The translations under genes and the position numbers were made by a program. Under the pieces are notes generated by a model. It saw only the letters and a list, made by a program, of their open reading frames with translations, was not told the DNA's origin and made no database searches. 64,000 nt of DNA from Ligustrum vulgare (taxonomy: Eukaryota > Streptophyta > Magnoliopsida > Lamiales > Oleaceae): NCBI GenBank assembly GCA_963555705.1, contig OY743172.1, forward strand, positions 21,389,446 to 21,453,445, written 5' to 3'. Shown piece after piece: positions 34,152 through 44,399 of this stretch (its first letter is position 1; each line of letters opens with the position of its first letter).

Positions 34152-35088
34152 TGACTTCAGTAGAAACTATCGAGTTCATTCTTTGATTAGCCTATTCTTT
34201 TTAGTGGGCAGGAAAAATGGTATAGAAAAAATTCATTTACATTCTTTTTTTTATTATTTATTTTGTACAATTGGTGCAAAATTGTAAAATTTTCTTTGTT
34301 TCAATACCTTTTGATAAGTTCAAATGGCTCCAACTGTTTTGAAAGTTCTTTAACTTCTCATGTGTTCATGAATAGATGAACCCCCCCCCCCCCAAAAAAA
34401 AAAAAAAAAAAAAGTTGTTCTGTAATATTATATATGACTTGGTCTTGGTCTAGTTTCTTGAGCAACATTCAAGTCATCTTACCTTAATCCTTGATCTTGA
34501 GAGTAATAATTAACGATAAAAAAAAAAAATGAAATTGACAAAAGTACGCAAGTTTTTGATAGCTTGCACAATTAACATGATTGTTACTTTTATATGTCGT
34601 AGTAGAAATTTCACGAAAGTTACGCGATTTTCTCATGTATATACTTATCGCGGACCAAGAAATAACTCTTATTTGATTTGTATAGGAAAAAAACTAGGGC
34701 AACCTATTCAAGGTAAATTAGAGTGATATATCCGATCGAAGAAAAAAGTGAATTTAATAAACTATATAACACGACATGTCTTTCTTCTTTAATCATATTA
34801 ATTAATTCCTGTCTATTTAATTTAAACTTAAAAAAGAGCAGACTAGTGGATTAACTTGTTATTCAAGAATTGACTTCTGGTTTCTCCCCATTCTTTATGT
34901 TAAATTTCTTTGAGAAGAAAGTTTAAGAAACCGTGTGAGGGACCATGTTTGGCGTTTGTGTGGAGAATAAGTTTGAGAAACCGAGTGAAGACTGAGGACT
35001 ACCGAACACAACGTAGTTTTTCCGACAAGTATTGGGTAAGGATACTTTCATAAATAATTCTATCTCAAGTCTTTAACAATGACTAGAT
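34152..35088. other. 3' flank of the IQM gene and spacer
   Basis: The T-rich sequence to about 34340 should contain the poly(A) site. A C13 run directly followed by A20 lies at 34381-34413. The rest to 35088 is AT-rich, with no supported gene. Confidence 0.5.
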
Positions 35089-35619
35089 GATGGTGCCAGG
35101 GCCGACTGTGACGACCCGAATTCTCGACCATTCGAGTGCCACTAAAAGTGACTCATATCATATTATCTAGACTTAAATAGTAATGTAAAATTATTCAAAA
35201 GAATAATTAGAATCCCATAATTTTATTTGTGAATAAAAATAGAACATAATTTTCTTACATAAAGTTCAACATAATTATCTCATCAATCTTAACCACTTTT
35301 GCCACTTCCATGTTGACCGCCTCGAACCTTCAATTATCTGAAAATGGTAAATATCGTGGAGTGAGATTTATAAAATCCCAGTAAGTATACCAAGCATAAA
35401 TTTTCTTTTGAATGCATATGGATCATTTTCATCATAACATAGGATAGGATTGAAATATTCATAAACATAGGGAGACACAAGAATTTTACCGAACTTAAAT
35501 GGCAAGAATTCTTATGTGTAGCGCTACTAAACTCCGGTCCCCTTAGCATAATCATAAACATATCATATGGAACCCATAACAATCTTGTGAGATTGATTTC
35601 ATAGCAATGATCCAAACAT

Positions 35620-36290
35620 TTTCATAAAAACATAAGATATACTTAATTGTCATAAAAACATACTTACTTTTCATAAAAACATAAGGTATACTTACTTGTC
35701 ATAAAAACATACTTACTTTTCATAAAAACATAAGGTGTATTTACCTTTCATAAAAACATACTTACTTTTCATAAAAACATAAGATATACTTACTTGTCAT
35801 AAAAACATACTTACTTTTCATAAAAACATAAGGTGTATTTACCTTTCATAAAAACATACTTACTTTTCATAAAAACATAAGATATACTTACTTGTCATAA
35901 AAACATACTTACTTTTCATAAAAACATAAGGTGTATTTACCTTTCATAAAAACATACTTACTTTTCATAAAAACATAAGATATACTTACTTGTCATAAAA
36001 ACATACTTACTTTTCATAAAAACATAAGGTGTATTTACCTTTCATAAAAACATACTTACTTTTCATAAAAACATAAGATATACTTACTTGTCATAAAAAC
36101 ATACTTACTTTTCATAAAAACATAAGGTGTATTTACCTTTCATAAAAACATACTTACTTTTCATAAAAACATAAGATATACTTACTTGTCATAAAAACAT
36201 ACTTACTTTTCATAAAAACATAAGGTGTATTTACCTTTCATAAAAACATACTTACTTTTCATAAAAACATAAGATATACTTACCTTTTAA
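35620..36290. repeat. higher-order tandem array: ~24.5-bp monomer in a 98-bp unit
   Basis: The monomer is TCATAAAAACAT plus ACTTACTT- or AAGRTRTAYTTAC-type ends. Four variants in fixed order make a 98-bp unit: AAGATATACT starts at 35781, 35879, 35977, 36075, 36173 and 36271, exactly 98 bases apart. The first stretch (35634-35781) is 147 bases, or one and a half units. Copies are nearly identical, which points to recent unequal exchange. Confidence 0.93.
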
Positions 36291-36510
36291 AAGATTAAAA
36301 TGAAGTGTAGTAGTAAATGGACCAAAACTTTCTTGACCACCTTGAATTTCTCTTACTTGTGGATTTTGTCAAGAGATTGGAAATAAGTGTATATGTGTAG
36401 AGTTGTGTGTAAAAGAGATGGGTTTAAATAGATGTATAAAGTTGGCATATTGTAAACATAATCATTCAATTCTATTAATTTTAACACATCCTTTTCTTAA
36501 AGTAAAGCAC

Positions 36511-36985
36511 CATTCATATACTTTTCCATATTTATACAAATATTATGCTCTTCATGATTACATATAATGGAGTCTTATCAACCATTCATATACTTTTCCA
36601 TATTTATACAAATATTATGCTCTTCATGATTACATATAATGGAGTCTTATCAACCATTCATATACTTTTTCATATTTATACAAATATTATGCTCTTCATG
36701 ATTACATATAATGGAATCTTATCAACCATTCATATACTTTTCCATATTTATACAAATATTATGCTCTTCACGATTACATATAATGGAGTCTATAATTCAT
36801 TCATATACTTTTCCATATTTATACAAATATTATGCTCTTCATGATTACATATAATGGAGTATATAATTCATTCATATACTTTTCCATATTTATACAAATA
36901 TTATGCTCTTCATGATTACATATAATGGAGTATATAATTCATTCATATACTTTTCCATATTTATTAAATTAAGATTCTCATAATT
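36511..36985. repeat. 72/71-bp tandem array
   Basis: CATTCATATACTTTT starts at 36511, 36583, 36655, 36727, 36798, 36869 and 36940: three 72-bp periods, then three of 71. The change coincides with GTCTTATCAAC being replaced by GT(C/A)TATAATT. The open frame of about 100 residues here is the repeat read through and is not a gene. Confidence 0.93.
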
Positions 36986-38010
36986 ATTATATATAATGGA
37001 ACCTCTCATGCTTGCATATATTTTCTTAATTTCAATAATAAAAATAATTTTTGTATAAATAAATATTGGGATAACATTGAATTAAGTACTTGGACTTAAT
37101 ATACTTTAAATCAAGAGAATGGAGATATTTTTAGAAATTCGGAATTTAATTTAAAATCGAACGATCTCGATTATTTCTTGACTTGGCTATACGAATACGT
37201 CGTGGCGTTAACTTAATAAAAATGGGTGAAATAGTAGCGACACGATTTTCTATTAAAATAATTATTAATCGCGTAAAAATTCTTGGTCGCTACACCGACT
37301 GTCATAAATGGGGTCCCAAGCTGATTTCAAAAAATGGGCCCCTATAGACTAGGGTGACCCCCTAAAAAAATTATTACTCTTAAATATATAGTCGAAAAAT
37401 CAACAAAAGTACTAACTAATTAATAATAACTAAACAAAAACTACTTAAGTTGAATAAAAAATGAAATAAAATAACAAGACCCATTAAGAATAATAATATG
37501 TCGACAATGCATCAACAATGAATCAACTAAAAAATTAATATTCAAATAAAAGAACAACTAATAATTGAAAAACATGCCAGCAAGGTAACAATATTTCATT
37601 TAAATAAGTTAGTTTAGTGGGCTTAGAATTGGATTGGAAGAATCTGGGCGCCTATGCTGCATATCATTTAAAAAAAAAAAAGGGGCTCATTGATGTTTTG
37701 GGCCCTTAGCACAGGCCTCTTGGACTTGCTATCAAGTCCGGCCTTGGATGGTGCTCATGTTTTCCAAGAGAAACGTATATAATGAAACTAGTAGAAATAC
37801 AAGTGCATAGCACGTGATGTTTCATATTTGTATTGATTCGCGTGAGACTACAAGTTAAAAGGCTATAATTTGAACAAAAAATTAGTGTTAAGATCAAATA
37901 ATTAAACTTGAGTATTACCTTTTGTGAATTTAAAAATTAGTGTGGAATTTTTAAGAAACTGAAAAACTGTAATTTGAACTTAGAATTGACTACGAATATT
38001 AGATATTTGA

Positions 38011-38262
38011 CAGAAGTACATTACTATTTCTGATCTTCAAACTGGTGTGGTGGTATTCACTTAAATATAGCACCGGTGACAATAAAAATTTCACAAATTC
38101 AGAGATTTCAAAATACAAATATTAGATAATTAATTTCACAGAAGTACATTATTATTTCTGATCTTCAAACTGGTGTGGTGGTATTCACTTAAATATAGCA
38201 CCAGTGACAATAAAAATTTCACAAATTCGGAGATTTCAAAATACAAAATATTTAGGTTCAAA
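38011..38262. repeat. tandem duplication, 128-bp unit
   Basis: CAGAAGTACATTA starts at 38011 and 38139. The two copies share TTCTGATCTTCAAACTGGTG and GGTATTCACTTAAATATAGC with only a few differences. The function is unknown. The flanking 37760-38010 and 38265-39000 hold nothing recognisable. Confidence 0.85.
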
Positions 38263-39366
38263 CAACATAAATTGAAGTAAAATTTCTTAAAACTAACAAG
38301 TTAATTTCAACCCTAAAAAAAAAAAAAAAAAATTAATCAGTAGCACATCATTATTAACAAGTCATTGTCAAAGAATCCTACCAAAACTTTAGCACTTGCA
38401 AAGTCACATCTTCAGCTGATGAGTGTGTGGACTCACCTGGAAGTTAATTAACAGTGTTTAGTCAATTAGAAGTTTAAATGAAGAGATTAAAAGGCAAAAA
38501 AATTGCAAAATCAATTTTATAATCTAACTATTCAGAGGATAATTGGTCGCCATTCTTTCTTCTCTTGCTCAGTCCGACACAATAATGCACTATCTTTACA
38601 GTTAAAAATAATACATGAGCAGCCTTAATAATTCACTTTTTATTTAAAAAAATGTATTGTAAGAGTGATCAGCCTCAATTTTCTAATGTTCATCAATTTC
38701 ATTTAATCTATATAAAACAATGCCTTTAAGTAAACTAATAATACACCCAACCAGCTAAGTATTGGTGCTCGTTCTTAAAAAAATATGAATTAAGAAACAT
38801 CTATCCAAAAATATAAATACGTTATTAAGTGAAATTAAAGTCAAATACTACCCCAAAGATATACGGTATTAATAACAAAATGGGAAATGATCACCAATCA
38901 GTTCTTTGATAGAAATAAAATTAGAGTAAAACATACAATTAACATGTAAAACATCTAAAATATTGATGACCTACCACAGTTTGACTTTTGTTTAAAATAT
39001 TTTCGCATTACCCATTATAATTCTGTGGCTTCCACCCCTGTTCTCCTTCATAATAAAAACAGATGAATGTGTGTTATTAATAGTTAAAAAAATGAATTGG
39101 ATATTAAAAATAAATGATACAAAAAATTGTTTCCTTTAAACGTTTCCCATTAAAATGCTTGTGGGGATTCACATGCGACAAGTCCGTTTGTTACTGAATA
39201 GATATGCAATACACAGTAAAAAGAAACAACTATATGAGTTAACAATATTAACTTTTTCATGTCAAATTTTGAAAGGAACGGAAATTTTTTTTCCGCAAAT
39301 AAATAATCTTTAAAGCCGAATATCAGCAACCAAAACAAGCCCCTACATGAAGGCAAGCTCTACAAC

Positions 39367-39540
39367 TTCAATGTTCTTGGTCTCAAATACAATTCTAAGC
39401 ATGCTCAAGACGAATTCAACATGTGCTCCTCCTAAAGTATGACATGCATTTTCCAAGGATGTTGTGATAGATTTACCATTTGCATATTTAACCATTTCTT
39501 AAGTCACCATCAATGTTGGCAGCCAGAGAGGCATGCAAAA
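39367..39540 (-). pseudogene. exon-like segment of unknown origin
   Basis: On the minus strand the segment is GC-richer and reads, in two adjoining frames, ASLAANIDGDLRNG followed (after a one-base shift) by MVKYANGKSITTSLENACHT and a leucine-rich continuation ending at a stop near 39352. This looks like a decayed protein-coding exon. I do not recognise the parent gene. It lies downstream, on the same strand, of the PABP, Rab and ARP4 fragments and may be part of the same chimeric locus. Confidence 0.3.
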
Positions 39541-40465
39541 GCAAACCCATTACATGTAAATAGTTAGCTTTACCCAAAAAAAATAAAATAACAATTCCCA
39601 CACTTCATCACCAATATGAAACTTAAAAATTGTATTAAATTATAAGTATTTCAAATTGCTGCAAATATAAAAACATTGGCACAACAAAATCTAAAGTGAC
39701 ATCTATTCAAGCTATAATATAAACACGTACTATAATATCTGCAATAACTTCAAACGGAAGTAGATATACAACCCAGAGGAAATGACGGCAACAAAACTTT
39801 CATATATATGAGAATTAGTTTACGAAAGGGAATAAAACAGGAAAAAAACCAAATACAGGAAAATAAAGTAAAACTCAATGACAGCTTTGAGAATTAAAGT
39901 TGCACATCCAATAACGTAACTTTTATGAAATAAGAGATTATTCGAAATTAAATTCTCATAAATATATACTATAAAAACCATTTTTTGGGGGTAAAATGGA
40001 GTTGAAAGAAGGTCTAACTTTAAGTATCAGATCAAAAACTCGAATAATTGGCAATGAGGGAGAAATACAAAAGTTTAAAAGCTCCAAAAAATTGGATAAA
40101 TACATAAATGACCTGCACCTGAAAACATTTAGTTCAATATTGACAAGGCTTGTCAAATTCTTTAAACTAACAAGCTTGTGAATGCAATACAAATAGTGCA
40201 CTCTCACATAATAAATCCACAAAGTTCTCTCACGTATATTTTGTATGAGACCAAACTCTCCATTACTTAAGGCAACTGGAAAACTTGCATAAAAAATCCC
40301 AGTTTGAACTTTTCCAGCACTACCATTGCAAAAGTAGGCGAATTATTTTTTCCAAATATGAAACATACGGAAATAGCATGGATGGCCTGAACCAACATAA
40401 CCTAAGATGAACGAAATAAGAGAGAGACATCAAATAGAAAGTATATACATGACAAAGGACCATAC

Positions 40466-40989
40466 CAAGTTGTGTTTCATGGAAAGCTTCCAATGCACAT
40501 TTGGCAATGTTCGGGTTCTCGAAGTTGACAAATCTAAAGCATCTTAATGCTCCATTCTCATCTTTTAAGAAGGCTAAGCTTATAATTTGTCCATATTCAG
40601 AAAAGTTTTCCAAAAGGAGTTCTTCGGTGACTTCTGGATCCAAATTTTTCATGTAAAAATTTTGGTACTTTGCTTCAGGATTGGTTACAGGCATGTCAAT
40701 CTTCTTCACAAACTCAATGACATAACTGTGCAAGTAAAGTGTTATTAGATTATGAGCAAGACAGCTATTAATGATAAGAAAATAATCACGCACATAATCA
40801 AAACTTTCATATACGAACACATGTGCAAGCGGGTAAAGGTTTGTCCCCGACAATGGACCCATTAAGGTTCTCAATGGCAACATTTGCAGAGTCTTCAGTC
40901 CCAAACTCGACAAAACCATATCCTTTGCTTTTCCCATCATCAGAAGTGACGACTTTACAAGATAATACATTACCAAACTTCTGAAACAT
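40466..40989 (-). pseudogene. poly(A)-binding protein fragment (RRM2 end and RRM3)
   Basis: Two pieces resemble cytoplasmic poly(A)-binding protein. The first (40989 to about 40836) has MFQKFGNVLSCKVV, RNP1 KGYGFVEF and NVAIENLNGSIVGDKPL, the second half of RRM2. The second (40725-40466), after acceptor TTGCACAG, has YVIEFVKKIDM, then KYQNFYMKNLDPEVTEELLL and most of RRM3, ending at a good donor (CTTG|GTATGG). An in-frame TAA stands three codons before the first Met. No canonical GT downstream of KPL keeps the reading frame. RNP1 of RRM3 is damaged (RCFRFVNF). RRM1, RRM4 and the C-terminal MLLE domain are absent. It keeps introns, so it is a genomic fragment and not a retrocopy. Confidence 0.82.
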
Positions 40990-41407
40990 TTCTTAAACCT
41001 TCACACTATCAATAAAGTCAGTTAAATTTAACATAAAAAGACCAGAATAAGTGTGAACCAGTTCAATATTATCAAATAAATGAATCGCGAAAGAAACAAA
41101 TAAAAATAAATTACTGAAAGAGTAATCTAATTTGTTTAATACATTTTTACAAAGTTCCATTTACTCAATGAAGTTCAAAACTAAAAACAACAGATCACAT
41201 TGAAAAATCCGAGTTTTCGAAAAAGCCCCTTTCAATGTCCAACCCAAACACCAATGACAATAAAAAAATCTACAGAAAACAAAATACTTAAGATAAAGAC
41301 ACCTTAAACCATTTGAAGAAAAACATGTTGAATCTGAAATGCCACATTATCTCAGTGTCTTACTATCTGTCTACAGAAGGGAAAGGGGCAAAGCATCAGA
41401 TTCATAC

Positions 41408-41662
41408 ATTGGTTATGGCATTCCAATCGTGATAGTTCGGAATCTCTAGCCCAGCCGTATTCCAAATTTGCAGCTTGAATTGTTTTTCATCAAAGTCTAT
41501 GGTCCTTATCCTTAAGTCAATGCTGCATAAAAAAGGTCATTCAGATACTCCTCGCAGAAGAATTTCAATGAAGCAAACTGGAATAGGATATCTTGTATTG
41601 ATAATGAAATTGATAGTGAAAGAGTCATCGGAGAAACATAAAATAAGGCAAATCTTAACCAC
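41408..41662 (-). pseudogene. Rab-type small GTPase fragment (two exon pieces)
   Basis: On the minus strand, 41662-41592 reads VVKICLILCFSDDSFTINF, matching the stretch that follows the P-loop of Rab8/RabE-type GTPases (CLLLRFSDDSFT). After a 69-base gap, 41522-41408 (acceptor TATGCAG) reads IDLRIRTIDFDEKQFKLQIW then NTAGLE. This corresponds to switch I-switch II, with the G3 motif DTAGQE changed. The P-loop itself is lost. The pieces join in frame, but the donor is ATATCC, not GT. No downstream G4/G5 or C-terminal Cys motif follows. It is an inactive fragment. Confidence 0.75.
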
Positions 41663-42158
41663 ATAAATATCCATTATATTTTTAAAAATAGTTAGTAAAC
41701 TTGCAATGTGTACCCATATTAAATTTTCTAACCAAGAGATAATATTTTAAAAGGAATTTCATGGGGAATTTTGAATCACACGGTAGAATTAATACTACAA
41801 ATAAGTCCCAGACAATCATGTTAACTATTTGATGCTACAATGCTGTAAATTCAGAAAATATAAGATATATAGAGAACCATCCGAGGTTTTAAATTATAGT
41901 GTATGTGAACCCAAACTTTGAATTAAACGTCAAGTATTTCTATTTTGATCAAATTCTAAATTGATAGAGATACAAAGGATCTTTGACAAAGAGTAAAGGG
42001 CATAGCATTATCCTTTCAGAATAATAAATTCAAAAAAGGAGAGAAAATTACATACACAAATTAGAATTTCCAATTGATCTGAGATAAGCTCATTTAAAAT
42101 AACATAAACAATTCACAACAAAAAATTAACTAACTCCAAACTTGGTTAAAAGGAGTAC

Positions 42159-42260
42159 CTTCTGAAGAATATATCCATCATGTACAGGAGCCACGGTAGT
42201 TGACCCTCCACCACTAAATCAACCAACAGTTTCATGAGCACTAAAGCACTCTTATTAAAA
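42159..42260 (-). pseudogene. actin-related protein ARP4 exon fragment
   Basis: The minus strand reads SGGGSTTVAPVHDGYILQK and then a donor (CAGAAG|GTACTCC). This is the nucleotide-binding loop of actin-fold proteins in the form found in nuclear ARP4 (GGGSTT..PVHDGYVLQK). Just upstream, one base out of frame, KSALVLMKLLVDL resembles the preceding strand with several residues missing. A stop also lies two codons before the GGG. It is a single damaged exon; no other ARP4 exon was found. Confidence 0.65.
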
Positions 42261-42930
42261 ATCACACAATCAAAAAATTGAACAAAGAAAATACATGACT
42301 GGAATTTTTGTTTCTAAATTGCATGCAGGAAGAATTAAGTAATTAGAAAAAAAAAACATGGATATCGTGTCTTTAATTTCTCCTTGAATGGACCTTTTCT
42401 TTTTCACTATCACCATGTCTATGCAAGTTATTCTTTTATTTTCAGTTGCATCTTTTACTTAATGCAAGAGCAATAACTCACTCCTATTTTCAATAAATGA
42501 AAGCCTGAACTCACTCCTATTTTCTATAAATGAAATCCTGATGTTCAAAAGATAGCTTCTACAAATAAACAAAGTTTTACAAAATAATTTTTTAGTATAC
42601 CTCAAAAGAAACCAACAACTATATTAAACAGAGTAAACCAAATTTTTAAGGCAAATACATCTAATTAAGGCACAACAGATAACCACATTAAACACAGTTA
42701 ACCAACAACTCATTTTCTAGTATATCCGCATTAAACACAGCTAAACAAATTAGTAGCACAACAGATACCCTTTTTTTTTTTAAAAGGAAAATACATCTAA
42801 TTAATTTATGCAACTACTCTCGCTGCTCACTTTATTCTCAAACAATACACAAAACTAAAAAATCTCACATCAAACATCAATAACCACTAACAATTACAAT
42901 AAATAGAAAATACACTAATATAGAACTTAC

Positions 42931-43720
42931 CTCAAAATAAATTGCAAAAAATCCACAAATTGTCCAATCCACTCATCTAAAATGAACTCCCCAACTCTGT
43001 AATTTCACAAAAGCTCCTCTTTAGGCATATTAACCTATAAACAATACACAAAGACAATGATTTTTCTAGCATCAAGATACAAAATAATAACTCAACAGAA
43101 TCAAAATCATATGAAAACCCTACGTGCAGAATAAAGCAAGACAAATAGACCTCAAAGAAAGAAAAAATAAATAAAAACAAAATAAAAAAGCCCAAAACAT
43201 ACAAAAACCACCAAATCACAGACCAAATAATAAAACTTACCCACAAACAAACGATTTATCTACAGAACGCTAGGTACCCCAAAGCCTATTTTACAGATTA
43301 GTATGATACGCAGAAAGAAAAATAAAAAAGACATGAAAATGTAAAAACCGATCGCATACATAAACGCTAACCTAAACCCGAACAAAAAAGCATCAAAGTA
43401 AAGTAGATACACAACAACTCTACTTAAAGCTAAAACAAAAAATCGACACGGGAAGAGTGAATAAGACGAACCGAGATGAACGCAGCGTAAAAGTGCTAAG
43501 AGGAAGCATTGCCTTTATTTTCTTGTTGGGAAGGAGACGACGCCGATGGCGAGATGACGGAGACGGAAAAGGAAGGCACAAGAGAGAAAGGGATAGAGAG
43601 GAAATGAAAGAAATTTCTAGATCTGGCAGAGAAAATGCAGCGATATATGATATATACAGTAGTGAAAAAGCGTATTGTGATTTGGTGAAAAAACGTGTTT
43701 TGTCCTTATGAGTAGTGAAA
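42931..43720 (-). promoter_or_regulatory. promoter-like region and intron-bearing leader for the chimeric minus-strand locus
   Basis: Read on the minus strand: a TATATATCATATAT box at about 43656-43643, then a CT-rich leader (TTTCCTCTCTATCCCTTTCT) with GC content well above the surroundings. A donor GTGG|GTAAGT follows at 43241/43240, then a T-rich intron, an acceptor TTTATAG at 43035, and a second leader-like exon 43034-42931 ending TTTTGAG|GTAAGT. This is the architecture of a plant gene 5' end. It could be the captured or original promoter for the ARP4-Rab-PABP fragments. The arginine-rich plus-strand frame at 43457-43711 is its mirror. Confidence 0.45.
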
Positions 43721-44399
43721 ATTGAAGTGAATCTTATATATAATACTGATTATGGGTTCTTATGACCTTGACCGAGATGGAGATCATAGGGTAATATAAA
43801 TTGAAATCTTAAGTCAAATTAAGTCCTTGTTTGGTTCTCTTTAAAATTCAATTTTTTTTTTTTTTACTGTAATCAATCTCAAACATCCATTCATTGGCGG
43901 AACCAAGACCCCCCCAACTTTTAATTTTTTTTTTAGAAAGAAATGACAGGAATTAAGTTAATTGTCCTAACCAAAAAGGCCGTACAAATATAAAATGATT
44001 GTCTTGAAGATTAAAAAATTGTTTTAAATGAATCAATTATGCTAAGTTAGATATTGGTCTCAAACGTGGCAACAATTCATGCAAAATTTCAATTTGAAAT
44101 ATCAATAATTTGCCATGTTTTCGTCACAAGTTTTCGGATTGTTATGAGGTATCAAACGAAGTCGAAACATTGTATTCTTGATACCATTTTGAAGTGCTCA
44201 CGACCTAACTTCCAGCATTGTTGAAGGCATGTGAAATAGCCAAATTTAGCAAAAGTTATGACATGTCAAGGTAGAACATTCCAATCTAGAGTTTCGATGA
44301 TGACCTGACTTTAAAAATTCCTTGAGGATAGTACGTTAGCTGAATCCATAAATTGCCCACGTCATCTCAAAGTTGGTTTCAAAAACTCCATTGTAGACA

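Larger units (their letters stand above)
35107..37294. mobile_element. 2.2-kb solo LTR with two tandem arrays
   Basis: It begins TGTGACGACCCGAATTC and ends TTGGTCGCTACA, the TG...CA form of plant Ty3/gypsy LTRs. It is bracketed by a perfect 5-bp duplication CCGAC (35102-35106 and 37295-37299). There is no primer site, coding region or second LTR, so the element was probably reduced by LTR-LTR recombination. At 2188 bp it is a long LTR, swollen by the arrays at 35620-36290 and 36511-36985. Small open frames in it are array products. Confidence 0.85.
35097..37746. mobile_element. hAT-type element split by a solo LTR
   Basis: GATGGTGC stands immediately outside both ends (35089-35096 and 37747-37754), a perfect 8-bp duplication. 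Termini are CAGGGCCGAC and GTCCGGCCTTG (imperfect inverted copies). The element's own sequence is only about 450 bp (35097-35106 and 37300-37746). The rest is the LTR inserted 10 bases from its left end. No transposase. Confidence 0.78.

Noticed and set aside
36545..36844. 99-residue repeat protein (MLFMITYNGVLSTIHI...)
   Set aside because: It is the 72-bp tandem array read through in one frame; the frame is lost when the period becomes 71.
35620..36985. CRISPR-like regular repeats
   Set aside because: Units are joined head to tail with no unique spacers, and they lie in a plant solo LTR with a 5-bp duplication.
40320..40976. Functional PABP gene
   Set aside because: RRM1, RRM4 and the MLLE domain are absent, a stop precedes the first Met, no canonical in-frame donor exists and RNP1 of RRM3 is damaged.
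43457..43711. Arginine-rich plus-strand protein
   Set aside because: It mirrors a CT-rich minus-strand leader next to a TATA-like box; no conserved domain.
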